From Butyrivibrio sp. (GTDB lineage: Bacteria > Bacillota > Clostridia > Lachnospirales > Lachnospiraceae): 64,000 nt of DNA. Shown here piece after piece: positions 27,805-36,662 of the stretch. A program made the translations under genes and the position numbers. The DNA lies in NCBI GenBank assembly GCA_015056575.1, contig SVGA01000008.1, positions 62,001 to 126,000 of the forward strand. The letters are read 5' to 3'. The notes beneath the pieces were generated by a model. That model made no database searches. It was not told where the DNA came from and saw nothing but the letters and a program-made list of their open reading frames with translations. The number at the start of each line of letters is the position of its first letter. Positions within the stretch are counted from its first letter, which is position 1.

Positions 27805-27832
27805 TTGAAAAAATAAGGTGTTTGACTATAAT
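27805..27832 (+). promoter_or_regulatory. Sigma-A promoter of the 6S RNA gene
   Basis: TTGAAA and a perfect TATAAT are separated by 16 bases. Transcription would begin near 27840, at the start of the 6S-like sequence. Confidence 0.8.
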
Positions 27833-27840
27833 ATAGATAT

Positions 27841-28065
27841 AAGGAACTGCACAGTCAGTTCTCCTGAAATGCTCGACAACTCCTGTGTAATTTGAACCTA
27901 CATTACTTTAAACGGGACTCTTACATTACCTGCTTGAATGTCACGCCTTCGGCCCTGCGTATACGCAGACCAGCTACGGGAGAGGAAGACAGGAGACCGG
28001 GTTGCGGTAACCCACCTGGCGTTAGCTAGGAGTCAAATAACAGGAACCGGCATTTTGGGAATTCC
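27841..28065 (+). ncRNA. ssrS: 6S RNA
   Basis: 6S RNA binds housekeeping RNA polymerase by mimicking an open promoter. The 5' part TCTCCTGAAATGCTCG and the 3' part CCGGCATTTTGGGAATTCC match the closing-stem strands of E. coli 6S RNA (TCTCTGAGATGTTCG, GGCATCTCGGAGATTCC). The two strands pair here too: AATGC with GCATT and flanking bases. Next come GAC-TCCT and AGGAGTC (28029-28035), which pair inside, and a large central loop region. The gene has its own promoter and terminator. The open frame reaching back from the YihY gene into this RNA is not coding. No covariance search was possible, so the call rests on the stem similarity and layout. Confidence 0.82.
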
Positions 28066-28077
28066 AAAGAATGTAAA

Positions 28078-28103
28078 AGCAGTCATCGAGGTGGCTGCTT
28101 TTT
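28078..28103 (+). terminator. Terminator after the 6S RNA
   Basis: AGCAGTCA (28078-28085) pairs with TGGCTGCT (28092-28099), one G-T pair, followed by TTTTT. It lies 30 bases before the next start codon. Confidence 0.75.
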
Positions 28104-28132
28104 CCTTGTATGGCAATAAGAAGGGAATGCGT

Positions 28133-29050
28133 ATGGATATAAGGGCACAGCTTTTTGAACTGGCCAAAGATTTTGCTGCTAAGATGCAAAAAAAGAATAT
28201 AGCGGCTTTTGCGGGCAGCTGTGCGTACTTCTTTATTATTTCCCTTGTTCCCCTTCTTATTCTTATTTCCTCGATGATCCCCTATACATCGGTGTCGGAA
28301 GCAGATCTTTCGCGAGCTCTTTTGCAGATAACACCGGATTTTGCCAATGATATCATCTTAAGGCTTATTGAGGAAACCTATGACAGGTCCGTTACTGTAT
28401 TTTCGGTATCGGCCCTGGCCACAATCTGGTCCGGCGCTCTTGGCATGATGTCCATAATAAGGGGACTTAATGCCATCTACGATGTTCCGGAGCGAAGAAA
28501 CTATTTCCATCTGCGGTTTATCGCAGCACTGTATACTATAGCCATGATCGTGATCCTTGTTGCCATGCTGGCTATCATGGTATTTGAAAGGGTTGTAAGG
28601 AGCATTGCGGTAAGCCATTTCCCCAAGATCATGTTCATAGTTTCTCTTTCGGCGTATTTTAAATTTATTGTTGTGATACTTCTTTCAGGTTTTGCGTTTG
28701 CGCTTATCTATACATTTGTGCCCAGTGCCAGGATGACTTTTATTTATCAGCTTCCGGGAGCGGTATTCTCGGCGGTTGTATGGTATATCTTTTCCTGGCT
28801 GTTTTCTGTTTATGTCAATTCAACAAGCTATTTTTCAATTTACGGCAGTATTGCCACACCGCTGATCATGATGGTATGGCTGTATTTTTGTATTTATATA
28901 TTCCTTATAGGTGCTTTTATAAACAGGTTTTTCCATCCTGCGGTGAAGGTTCTTTATGATGACCACCACCTGAAGAGGGTGCGGGAAAAAGTCAAAAAGA
29001 AGAGCACCAGGCAGCTTAGAAAGCCAAGGAAATTTAATGAATTCGGATGA
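28133..29050 (+). CDS. YihY/BrkB family membrane protein
   Basis: A 305-residue inner-membrane protein with about six helices. Family features are the N-terminal AAFAGSCAYFFIISLVPLLI near residue 25, WSGALGMMSIIRGLNAIYDV near residue 100 and the C-terminal ISYGSIATPLIMMVWLYFCIYIFLIGAFIN-type region. The family was once called ribonuclease BN, but that activity belongs to another protein; its true role is unknown. I set the start at 28133, with AAGGG seven bases upstream. The open frame extends 195 bases further back, but that part lies in the 6S RNA and its terminator. It is 18 bases from the AI-2E permease gene, so probably co-transcribed. Confidence 0.9.
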   Translation: MDIRAQLFELAKDFAAKMQKKNIAAFAGSCAYFFIISLVPLLILISSMIPYTSVSEADLSRALLQITPDFANDIILRLIEETYDRSVTVFSVSALATIWSGALGMMSIIRGLNAIYDVPERRNYFHLRFIAALYTIAMIVILVAMLAIMVFERVVRSIAVSHFPKIMFIVSLSAYFKFIVVILLSGFAFALIYTFVPSARMTFIYQLPGAVFSAVVWYIFSWLFSVYVNSTSYFSIYGSIATPLIMMVWLYFCIYIFLIGAFINRFFHPAVKVLYDDHHLKRVREKVKKKSTRQLRKPRKFNEFG

Positions 29051-29068
29051 GAGGAAGGAAATGGCAAG

Positions 29069-30214
29069 ATGAAGTTCAGCAGTAATTGGTTAAAGAAAAA
29101 ATGGGTAGCCTACACCGTTGCAACATGCTCAGCTGTAGTGCTTCTTATGGTACTAATGCATCTGGGAGATATCTTTAAGGGACTTGGCGTTTTCTTTGCT
29201 TTTGTCAAGCCCGTTCTTGTGGGTATAATTATCGCCTACGTGATCAATCCTCTTGCTAATTTTTTTGACAGAAAAGTGTTTAAGAACATGAAGCGCGAGA
29301 AGCTAAGATGGAAGATCTCATCAGTTGTTGCCATCGTTGCTCTGGTGGCGTGTATCACCCTTCTTGGGTTTGCAATGGTACCGCAGCTGGCAGAGAGTGT
29401 GAAGACTCTTTTCTCCAATATGGATACGTATCTTGCTACGCTCCAGTCCTGGCTTCGGGATTTTGAAAAGAGCGGAGGAGCCGGACTTTTCGGACTTGAT
29501 CTGGCGTCACTGGCAAACTTCGGTGATAAGATAATTGATTATGTCAGCGGATATTTTTCCGAAAACATGCAGTCCTTTGTGACTTCGGGCGCTAATTTCG
29601 GAAAGGGCGTTTTTGATTTGGTCATCTCCTTTATCCTTGCGGTATATTTCCTTCTGGATAAGCGCAGGATAACAGAAGGCTGCGGAAGGATCATAGCACT
29701 TGTGGTCAAACCTGCCACATATGAGAAGATGACGGGCTTTTTCACAAGATGCAACGACATTCTTATCAGATATATCATCGTAGATGTTATCGACGGAGTA
29801 ATAGTGGGAGTAGTTAACTTTCTGTTCATGATAATTATGGGAATGCCCTACGCAGCTCTGATATCATTTATTGTGGGTATCACCAATCTGGCCCCTACAT
29901 TCGGTCCTATCGTAGGTGCCGTCATGGGAGCATTTATACTGGTATTGGTAAATCCCTGGTATGCTCTGTGGTTTCTGATCTTTACGATAGTTCTGCAGAC
30001 TGTGGACGGATATATTCTTAAGCCAAGGCTCTTTGGCGAGAGCTTGGGGGTTTCGGCTCTTATGATCCTCATATTCATTATCCTTGGGGGAAGGCTCTTT
30101 GGGGTTGCGGGTATTCTTTTTGCCATTCCTTTTGCGGCTATCTTTGACTTCACCTGGAGGGATTTTGTTATAAAAAAGCTTGAGGAAAGGCATGCTAAGA
30201 GGTACAATCAATAG
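29069..30214 (+). CDS. AI-2E family permease
   Basis: The 381-residue protein has the eight-helix pattern of the AI-2E (PerM/YdiK/TqsA) family. An N-terminal helix pair is followed by an amphipathic segment (residues 110-170) and the conserved late region YAALISFIVGITNLAPTFGPIVGAV, then GYILKPRLFGESLGVSAL. Members export autoinducer-2 or act as sodium/proton antiporters; the substrate here is unknown. GGAAATGGCAAG precedes the start. It follows the YihY gene closely. Confidence 0.92.
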   Translation: MKFSSNWLKKKWVAYTVATCSAVVLLMVLMHLGDIFKGLGVFFAFVKPVLVGIIIAYVINPLANFFDRKVFKNMKREKLRWKISSVVAIVALVACITLLGFAMVPQLAESVKTLFSNMDTYLATLQSWLRDFEKSGGAGLFGLDLASLANFGDKIIDYVSGYFSENMQSFVTSGANFGKGVFDLVISFILAVYFLLDKRRITEGCGRIIALVVKPATYEKMTGFFTRCNDILIRYIIVDVIDGVIVGVVNFLFMIIMGMPYAALISFIVGITNLAPTFGPIVGAVMGAFILVLVNPWYALWFLIFTIVLQTVDGYILKPRLFGESLGVSALMILIFIILGGRLFGVAGILFAIPFAAIFDFTWRDFVIKKLEERHAKRYNQ

Positions 30215-30262
30215 TAGAGATTTTTTGTCGAATACAATATATAGACAAAAGGGGGTTATAGC

Positions 30263-30481
30263 ATGGATATTGTTATGAATATTCTTGATGGTGCCATCAA
30301 CTTCTGTAAGGAGACTGTTGATGAGGGCTTGAGTGCATGGGAGAAGCTTGACGACAATAAGAAAAAGCTGTTTATAGGATGCCTTGCTGCATCGGCAGTT
30401 ATTATCGCAGTTGCAGTCATTGCATATAAGATCGGTAAAGCCCATGGACAGGATGAATTTCTCGATGATGAAGATTTCTGA
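30263..30481 (+). CDS. Small single-pass membrane protein, function unknown
   Basis: A 72-residue protein with a charged N-terminal half (ETVDEGLSAWEKLDDNKKK), one membrane helix (LFIGCLAASAVIIAVAVIAY) and an acidic tail ending DEFLDDEDF. A strong AGGGGG site precedes the ATG and a terminator follows, which supports a genuine gene. I do not recognise a family. It lies 48 bases after the AI-2E permease gene and could belong to that transcript. Confidence 0.7.
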   Translation: MDIVMNILDGAINFCKETVDEGLSAWEKLDDNKKKLFIGCLAASAVIIAVAVIAYKIGKAHGQDEFLDDEDF

Positions 30482-30508
30482 TCTTCAAGGCAGATACAGC
30501 GATAATTT

Positions 30509-30538
30509 GGAGCTTTCATAACGGAAGCTCCTTTTTTT
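30509..30538 (+). terminator. Terminator after the small membrane protein gene
   Basis: GGAGCTT (30509-30515) pairs with AAGCTCC (30525-30531), followed by seven T residues. It ends 15 bases before the next gene's start codon. Confidence 0.88.
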
Positions 30539-30553
30539 ACAATGGAGAACATA

Positions 30554-31639
30554 ATGAACAGATTTCTTAAAGTAGTCGGTATTATTGCGCTGATAATTGT
30601 CCTTGTTGTTGGTACTGTGATCGGGTACCTTACAGTTGATGAGTATAAACCTCAGGACGTAGAGACAATAGCTATTGAAGGCAATGCTCAAAAGAGCGCA
30701 TCTTTGGGTTCTCCGATCAGGGTTATGAGCTGGAATGTTGGATACGGTGCTCTGGGAGATAACGCAGACTTTTTTATGGACGGCGGCAGGATGGTCAAGT
30801 CAGCCACTAAGGAAAGGGTATATTCCAATCTTACCGGCATCATGAAGGAAGTGGAGACGGTTGATCCCGATATCTTATTCACCCAGGAGATGGACAGAAA
30901 TTCCACCAGGTCATATTTCATTGATGAGAGTGAATATCTTAAGACTAATTCTCCGGCCGGTGTGTTCAACGGACAGAGCGCTTTTGCCTACAACTATAAG
31001 GTGGCTTTTGTGCCCCTTCCGGTTCCGCCTATCGGCAAAGTGGAGGCGGGATTAGGACTGTTTTCGAAGTACAGGCTGGATTCGGCGGTAAGACTTAAGC
31101 TTCCCTGTCCCTTTACATGGCCTCTCAGGACCATGAACCTGAAAAGATGTCTGGAGGTTTCCAGGGTTCCCATAAGCGACTCGGACAAGGAGCTTGTACT
31201 GGTTAATTTACACCTTGAGGCCTATGATGACGGAGAGGGTAAGATCGCACAGACCAATATGCTCAGGGACATCCTTACCGCGGAGTATGAAAAAGGCAAC
31301 TTTGTGGTAGCCGGAGGTGACTTTAACCAGATCTTTTCCGGAGTTGATTCGGGTAAATATCCGCCTGTGGGAAGTGCTAGCTGGCAGCCTGCGGTTATAG
31401 ATGAGAACATTTTTGGGGATGGGTTCAATTTCTATATGGATGAAGATGTGCCAAGCTGCAGATCGCTGGATCGCCCTCTGGATACAGCCCAAAGCAAGGA
31501 TCCTGCAGACTTTCAGTACTATATAATTGATGGGTTTATAGTTTCAAAGAACATTGATGTGGAGAACGTTTACATAGAAGACCTGGGGTTTGTTTCGGCC
31601 GATCACAATCCCCTTATCATGGACATCAGACTTAAATGA
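30554..31639 (+). CDS. Membrane-anchored endonuclease/exonuclease/phosphatase family protein
   Basis: The 361-residue protein starts with a signal-anchor helix (VVGIIALIIVLVVGTVIGYL), so the catalytic domain is outside the cell. The metal-dependent EEP fold is shown by VMSWNVGYG, the catalytic Glu in LFTQEMDRNS, NLHLEAYD, GGDFNQ and the C-terminal DHNPLIMDI. Substrates in this family range from DNA to phospholipids and sugar phosphates; none is indicated. The start at 30554 has GGAG six bases upstream; an in-frame ATG at 30542 has no site. The gene begins right after a terminator; I see no clear promoter for it. Confidence 0.88.
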   Translation: MNRFLKVVGIIALIIVLVVGTVIGYLTVDEYKPQDVETIAIEGNAQKSASLGSPIRVMSWNVGYGALGDNADFFMDGGRMVKSATKERVYSNLTGIMKEVETVDPDILFTQEMDRNSTRSYFIDESEYLKTNSPAGVFNGQSAFAYNYKVAFVPLPVPPIGKVEAGLGLFSKYRLDSAVRLKLPCPFTWPLRTMNLKRCLEVSRVPISDSDKELVLVNLHLEAYDDGEGKIAQTNMLRDILTAEYEKGNFVVAGGDFNQIFSGVDSGKYPPVGSASWQPAVIDENIFGDGFNFYMDEDVPSCRSLDRPLDTAQSKDPADFQYYIIDGFIVSKNIDVENVYIEDLGFVSADHNPLIMDIRLK

Positions 31640-31645
31640 TTTTTC

Positions 31646-31674
31646 GTGACAGTAAACGTTTAATCACATATAAT
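31646..31674 (+). promoter_or_regulatory. Promoter of the phosphofructokinase gene
   Basis: GTGACA and a perfect TATAAT are separated by 17 bases, about 36 bases before the start codon. Confidence 0.8.
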
Positions 31675-31709
31675 GTAATAGGTATTAATTTTGAAAGGGG
31701 TAAAGTCAG

Positions 31710-32969
31710 ATGCAACACAAAGTAAAAAGAAATGTAATTGTTGGACAGTCAGGTGGCCCTACAGCGGCCATCAACTCATCACTTGCAGGTGTTTACAGAA
31801 CTGCGATCGACCGTGGATACAAGAAGGTATACGGTATGATCCATGGTGTTCAGGGCCTCATGGAGGGGAGATATGTCGATCTTTCAGATCACATACAGTC
31901 AGGCCTTGATATCGAGCTTCTGAAGAGAACACCTTCAGCTTATCTTGGATCTTGCAGATACAAGCTTCCTGAGATCTTTGAGAACAAGGAAGTTTATGAG
32001 AAGATCTTCGAGATTCTCAACAAGCTTGAAATTGACTGCTTCATTTACATCGGCGGAAACGATTCGATGGATACCATCAAGAAGCTTTCCGATTATGCTA
32101 TTATTTCAGGTTCACAGATCAGATTCGTTGGATGTCCCAAGACGATCGACAACGACCTTGCGCTTACAGATCATACACCCGGTTACGGCTCTGCAGCCAA
32201 GTATATCGGAACATCTGTAAAGGAGATCATAAGAGACAGCTGGTCACTTGAGACCAGCAACGGACAGGTTATAATCGTAGAAGTAATGGGAAGAAACGCA
32301 GGATGGCTTACCGGCGCAACTGCTCTTGCAAAGGGCGAGGATTGTGACGGACCTGATGCTATCTATCTTCCTGAGCTTCCTTTCGATATGGATGCTTTCA
32401 TCAAGAAGATCAAAGGCCTTCTTAAGAACAAGGCTTCCATCGTAGTTGCCGTGTCAGAAGGTATCAGGACCAAGGACGGCAAGTATGTAAGCGAACTTGG
32501 AAACAATATTGATTACGTAGATGCTTTCGGTCACAAGCAGCTCACAGGAACAGCCAGATATCTTTGCGAGGTTGTTGCCAAAGAGTGCGGCTGTAAGACA
32601 CGTCCTATCGAGCTTTCAACTCTTCAGAGAGCTGCCAGCCACTGCGCATCACGTGTGGACATTCTGGAGGCTTATGAGGTCGGTGGTGCTGCCATGAAGG
32701 CTGCCGATGAAGGCGACAGCGGCAAGATGGTTGTAATTGAGAGACTTTCCGATGATCCTTATCAGGCAGGAACAGAGGTTAAGGACGTTCACAAGATTGC
32801 CAACGACGAGCGTACCGTTCCCAGAGAGTGGATCAACAAGGACGGCACATATGTAACCAACGAGTTTATCACATATGTAAGACCTCTTATTCAGGGTGAT
32901 GTAGGACCTATCATGGTTGACGGTATTCCGAGACATCTTTACAGACCCGGATTCCAGGATATCCTTTGA
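31710..32969 (+). CDS. Phosphofructokinase, probably pyrophosphate-dependent
   Basis: This 419-residue protein phosphorylates fructose 6-phosphate. The donor-binding motif reads GGNDSMDT near residue 117 and the following motif is CPKTIDNDL. In ATP enzymes the first motif is GGDGS; the bulky Asp in the second variable position and the Lys in PKTIDND mark the PPi-dependent type. VEVMGRNAGWLTGA and the sugar-phosphate site region are normal. The first motif residue Asn, instead of Asp, is a minority variant. GAAAGGGG precedes the ATG. Using PPi saves ATP in fermenting bacteria and makes the step reversible. Confidence 0.9.
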   Translation: MQHKVKRNVIVGQSGGPTAAINSSLAGVYRTAIDRGYKKVYGMIHGVQGLMEGRYVDLSDHIQSGLDIELLKRTPSAYLGSCRYKLPEIFENKEVYEKIFEILNKLEIDCFIYIGGNDSMDTIKKLSDYAIISGSQIRFVGCPKTIDNDLALTDHTPGYGSAAKYIGTSVKEIIRDSWSLETSNGQVIIVEVMGRNAGWLTGATALAKGEDCDGPDAIYLPELPFDMDAFIKKIKGLLKNKASIVVAVSEGIRTKDGKYVSELGNNIDYVDAFGHKQLTGTARYLCEVVAKECGCKTRPIELSTLQRAASHCASRVDILEAYEVGGAAMKAADEGDSGKMVVIERLSDDPYQAGTEVKDVHKIANDERTVPREWINKDGTYVTNEFITYVRPLIQGDVGPIMVDGIPRHLYRPGFQDIL

Positions 32970-32995
32970 TAAGGATGTAATTACTGCAGGAGACT

Positions 32996-34387
32996 ATGGT
33001 CACGTTTAGGAACGTTGTAGTATTTACCAATAACGAACTTGATATATTATCTGCGGATGACAACTATCGGGAGTACGTTTGTGAAGGCGGTGCGAACACT
33101 GTTTTTGCAAACGTCCACCCCGATGATCAGCATCTGCTGTACGAAATGGTAGAGACGCTTTCGCACCAGACGGAAGCTTCTCTATGTTTTCGTGTCTGCA
33201 ACAGAAAAGGCGAGTACTGCTGGGTAAACGCCAACTGTTCACGGAATTTAGAGGATGATGGGGACAGCATCAGAATAGAACTCCGGGATCTGACAAATCT
33301 TGAAGACGGCGTAAAAGCTGTTGAAATCGATTATCTCACAGGACTTCTCAATAAAAAGGCGATAACAGATTATGCAAAAGGACTCTGTGCCCCGGATGGC
33401 AAGAGAGGCATAGTGAATCTGTGCATAATAGATATAGATAATTTCAAATATATTAATGACACCTACGGTCATGCCTACGGAGATAAGATACTTCGAGAGG
33501 TTGCCTCAATCATCCAGGAGGTTCTGGGCAGTGCCGGCAAGGCCGGAAGGATCGGCGGAGATGAGATGATGATGCTCATCGAGAATGTAAGTGATAAAGG
33601 TGATCTTCGCTTTTTCCTTAAGGGGATAAGAGAGAGGGTCGAAGCTACCCATATAGATCAGAACGGATATCCTATGGTGACGGTATCCATGGGAGTCGGT
33701 ATATTCCCTGATTATGTTCAAAGCTATGATGAGCTTTTTAACCTTGCAGACAGAATGCTTTACAGGGCAAAGAATCGCGGGAAGAACCGGTATGTTATCT
33801 ATAATCCGGAAATTCATGGACCCATAGTGGACGGACAGCTTGATGAGACAGCCATGACAGTCAGCCGGGCCACAGCGATAGACAAGACCAAGCTTGTTCT
33901 TACGGGAATGGAAGGCCTTCTGTATGCCGATACGGAATCGGTTTCTTCAATCCTTATGAAGATTGCGGCAACCTACGATCTGGATGAGGTATATGTCTTT
34001 TATAAGGATATCAACAGGAGCTTCTATGGACACAGGCGCGTTTCCGATTCCGGCAATGATGCTGAAAAGCGCGTATATAAGATCGTGGATTCCGTTTCGG
34101 ACATCGCATATGTGATGGAATCCGGGCTTCTTAGTCGCTTCAATTCCAACGGAGTACTGGTTATAGATTCTCCCGGTATTGTTTTAAGAGAGTTTCCGAA
34201 GGCACTGGACTTTTTTGAGAAGAACGGGATTAAGCATGCTTTCCTGTACAGGATGATCAGTGCGCCCTTTGACGGATATATTGCCATGTATAACACCAGA
34301 GAATTGTCCAGAAAGTTTCCTCAACCGGACATAACGGACCTTACATATTTGAGTAAAATGATGGAAATTGCATTAAAATCTAGGTAA
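32996..34387 (+). CDS. PAS-GGDEF protein, probable diguanylate cyclase
   Basis: The protein has 463 residues in three parts. Residues 1-105 form a PAS-like sensor (VHPDDQHLLYEMV, NRKGEYCWVNANCSR). Residues 110-265 are a GGDEF domain with DYLTGLLNKKA, DIDNFKYINDTYGHAYGD and the active-site loop RIGGDEMMML. A C-terminal region of about 190 residues is GAF-like in pattern but not confidently assigned. GGDEM differs from GGDEF only at the last position, so cyclase activity is plausible. It should make c-di-GMP in the cytosol; no membrane helix is present. GCAGGAG precedes the start. It lies 26 bases after the phosphofructokinase gene. Confidence 0.88.
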   Translation: MVTFRNVVVFTNNELDILSADDNYREYVCEGGANTVFANVHPDDQHLLYEMVETLSHQTEASLCFRVCNRKGEYCWVNANCSRNLEDDGDSIRIELRDLTNLEDGVKAVEIDYLTGLLNKKAITDYAKGLCAPDGKRGIVNLCIIDIDNFKYINDTYGHAYGDKILREVASIIQEVLGSAGKAGRIGGDEMMMLIENVSDKGDLRFFLKGIRERVEATHIDQNGYPMVTVSMGVGIFPDYVQSYDELFNLADRMLYRAKNRGKNRYVIYNPEIHGPIVDGQLDETAMTVSRATAIDKTKLVLTGMEGLLYADTESVSSILMKIAATYDLDEVYVFYKDINRSFYGHRRVSDSGNDAEKRVYKIVDSVSDIAYVMESGLLSRFNSNGVLVIDSPGIVLREFPKALDFFEKNGIKHAFLYRMISAPFDGYIAMYNTRELSRKFPQPDITDLTYLSKMMEIALKSR

Positions 34388-34444
34388 TATGGCACTTTTT
34401 TAGAATTATTTTTCAAAAAACACGATAAAACAAGCACTTTGCTG

Positions 34445-34473
34445 TTGTTATGTGTACTTAATAGTAGTAAAAT
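34445..34473 (+). promoter_or_regulatory. Promoter of the HU gene
   Basis: TTGTTA and TAAAAT are separated by exactly 17 bases, 41 bases before the HU start codon. Confidence 0.8.
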
Positions 34474-34514
34474 AGGCAATGTAGTAAATAATTTCTATTT
34501 CGGAGGGAAAATTA

Positions 34515-34793
34515 ATGAACAAGACAGAACTTATCGATGCAATTGCAAAGGAAGCTAACCTTTCCAAGAAGGATGCAACTGCAGCACTGAACGCTTTCAC
34601 AGAGACAGTTACTAAGGAGCTCAAGAAGAAAGGTAAAGTTCAGCTTGTTGGTTTCGGAACATTCGAGACAACAAAGAGAGCAGCAAGAACAGGTAAGAAT
34701 CCTCAGACTGGCGCTGCCATCAAGATTCCTGCTTCTGTAGCACCTAAGTTCAAGGCTGGTAAGGCTCTTAAGGATCTTGTAAACAAGAAATAA
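34515..34793 (+). CDS. HU family DNA-binding protein
   Basis: A 92-residue histone-like protein that bends and compacts DNA as a dimer. The N-terminal helices (MNKTELIDAIAKEANLSKKD) and the family signature VGFGTFETTKRAARTGKNPQTG at the base of the DNA-binding arms are textbook. Strong initiation (GGAGGGAAAATT), its own promoter and a strong terminator indicate a highly expressed single gene. Codon use is biased to the preferred set, as in other highly expressed genes here. Confidence 0.97.
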   Translation: MNKTELIDAIAKEANLSKKDATAALNAFTETVTKELKKKGKVQLVGFGTFETTKRAARTGKNPQTGAAIKIPASVAPKFKAGKALKDLVNKK

Positions 34794-34813
34794 TTCCAAT
34801 CAGTAACAAACAG

Positions 34814-34856
34814 GCCGTCACTTTGGGTGTTGATTCATCTAAAGTGACGGCTTTTT
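34814..34856 (+). terminator. Terminator after HU
   Basis: GCCGTCACTTT (34814-34824) pairs perfectly with AAAGTGACGGC (34841-34851), followed by TTTTT. Confidence 0.92.
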
Positions 34857-34927
34857 GTATTGGCTTAGAATACGAGCTGTTCCCTGTTGACCAAAGAGCC
34901 ATCAACGGGCTTTCGTTGATATGTCCA

Positions 34928-34956
34928 TTGAAATAATCATAAATATTTTATAAAAT
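34928..34956 (+). promoter_or_regulatory. Promoter of the GGDEF-EAL gene
   Basis: TTGAAA and TAAAAT are separated by 17 bases, 34 bases before the start codon. Confidence 0.75.
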
Positions 34957-34989
34957 ATACTTACATTTATTTTATATGAGGTGCCACAA

Positions 34990-36651
34990 ATGACGTTTGA
35001 TAGGAGTTTTGAGAATTTTGTTCAAATACTCTCGGAGGAAGAGGTTACCCCTGAGATATCCCCCAGTGCTCTGGCGGACATATCCAAGGAGTTTTCTTTG
35101 CGTTCCATTGTGGCAACGGTTTCTTACAAGTCCTATTCCGATAAAGCAGGAGAACCCGATACCATCATTCCCCTTTTTGGCCCGGTTCCCGCGGAAGAGA
35201 CTTCCACCTATATGTTTAAGAGCAATACGTCGGGAGACCGACAGATTACATACAAGGTTTATCTTGCCGATAACAAGAAGCTTACTGATGAACAGTACAG
35301 GAGCTTTTCTGTGATAATTGATATTCTTTCCTTCCATATGGAGAGATTTCTTCTTGTGAATGTTGTCAAGAAGAGTGCACTGACTCAGTATCTTACCGGA
35401 CTTCCCAATTCCGGAGGCTTCCTTGCTTTTGTCAGCAGCAAGTTTGAAAGTGGCGAGATCATGAAATATGACGCGTTCTACTTTAACATAAAGAGCTTTG
35501 GCCTTATCAGCAGAAGATACGGAATCGGCGAGGGCGATGAGATCATGAAGCGCTATGCCAGAAAGCTTAAGGAATTCTTTGAGGATGATGAGATCCTTGC
35601 CCACTTCGGAGGTGACAACTTCACAGCCCTTGTGAAGAAGGAGAGGACCAAGAAGTTTCTTAAGTATATTGCGGCTGTTCCCGTTCGTGGTGTGAAGAAC
35701 GGCAAGGATGATGAGTTCACCCTTTCTGCTGTTGCCGGTGTCTATGCCATAGATGAATCCATGAAAAGCCCGAGCCAGGCAATCTCCAGGTCTGTTATGG
35801 CCTGCAATTATGCCAAGAACGTCGCCAATAAGCCTTATGTATTTGTAAATAAGGCCATGAGCACCAGGATTTACAGGCAGAAGCAGATAGAGGACAGATA
35901 TGAAGAAGCTCTTGCCAACAATGAGTTCAGGATATATCTGCAGCCCAAGGTCAACACCGAAACAGGAAGGATAGTGGGAGCAGAGGCTCTTGCCAGATGG
36001 TTCTGCAACGGCATAGTTCTTTATCCTACTGAGTTTGTTCCCATCCTGGAGCAGGAGGGAATGGTTGCTTCACTGGATCTTTATGTTTTGAAGAAAACCT
36101 GTGAATATATCAGGGAGTGGCTTGATAACGGGATAGAGCCGGTTCAGGTATCCGTTAATTTTTCCCGCAGGGACTTAAGCTACAAGGATCTGGCCAAGGC
36201 TATAAGCGAGACCATTGAAGAGTATGATATCGATCCCAAATACATAGAGATAGAGGTTACGGAAACCGCCAGCGAGGATGAGAGGATCATGATGACGAAT
36301 TTCCTTTCAAAGCTCAAGGATATGAATATAGCCACAGCAATTGATGACTTCGGAACAGGTTATTCTTCACTTTCTACTCTAAGGGATTTCCCTGTATCTG
36401 TGATCAAGATAGACAGGTCTTTTATCAATAACGATGAGCTTAATACCAACGACGAGATCGTTCTTAAGAACATTGTTACCATGGCCAGGGAACTGGGAAT
36501 AGATGTGGTGACTGAGGGTGTTGAGAGACCGGATCAGACGGAACTGTTAAAGAATGTGGGCTGTAATGTGGTCCAGGGCTTTTTGTATGACAACCCCATG
36601 CCCAAGAAGGACTTTGAGAAGAGGCTTATAAAAGGCGTATATGAAGACTGA
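34990..36651 (+). CDS. GGDEF-EAL protein, probable c-di-GMP phosphodiesterase
   Basis: A 553-residue cytosolic protein. The N-terminal 120 residues have no clear family. A GGDEF domain follows, with the degenerate loop HFGGDNFTAL near residue 210, where Glu is replaced by Asn, so cyclase activity is doubtful. The C-terminal EAL domain is intact: GAEALARW near residue 333, the catalytic-site segments EIEVTETAS and AIDDFGTGYSSLS, KIDRSFI and EGVE. It should therefore hydrolyse c-di-GMP, with the GGDEF part perhaps regulatory. I set the start at ATG 34990, with GAGGTG six bases upstream, over an in-frame GTG at 34981 that overlaps that site. Confidence 0.9.
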   Translation: MTFDRSFENFVQILSEEEVTPEISPSALADISKEFSLRSIVATVSYKSYSDKAGEPDTIIPLFGPVPAEETSTYMFKSNTSGDRQITYKVYLADNKKLTDEQYRSFSVIIDILSFHMERFLLVNVVKKSALTQYLTGLPNSGGFLAFVSSKFESGEIMKYDAFYFNIKSFGLISRRYGIGEGDEIMKRYARKLKEFFEDDEILAHFGGDNFTALVKKERTKKFLKYIAAVPVRGVKNGKDDEFTLSAVAGVYAIDESMKSPSQAISRSVMACNYAKNVANKPYVFVNKAMSTRIYRQKQIEDRYEEALANNEFRIYLQPKVNTETGRIVGAEALARWFCNGIVLYPTEFVPILEQEGMVASLDLYVLKKTCEYIREWLDNGIEPVQVSVNFSRRDLSYKDLAKAISETIEEYDIDPKYIEIEVTETASEDERIMMTNFLSKLKDMNIATAIDDFGTGYSSLSTLRDFPVSVIKIDRSFINNDELNTNDEIVLKNIVTMARELGIDVVTEGVERPDQTELLKNVGCNVVQGFLYDNPMPKKDFEKRLIKGVYED

Positions 36652-36662
36652 ATTATAATAAA

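Noticed and set aside
27938..28132. N-terminal extension of the YihY protein
   Set aside because: It runs through the 6S RNA and its terminator and does not resemble the family N-terminus.
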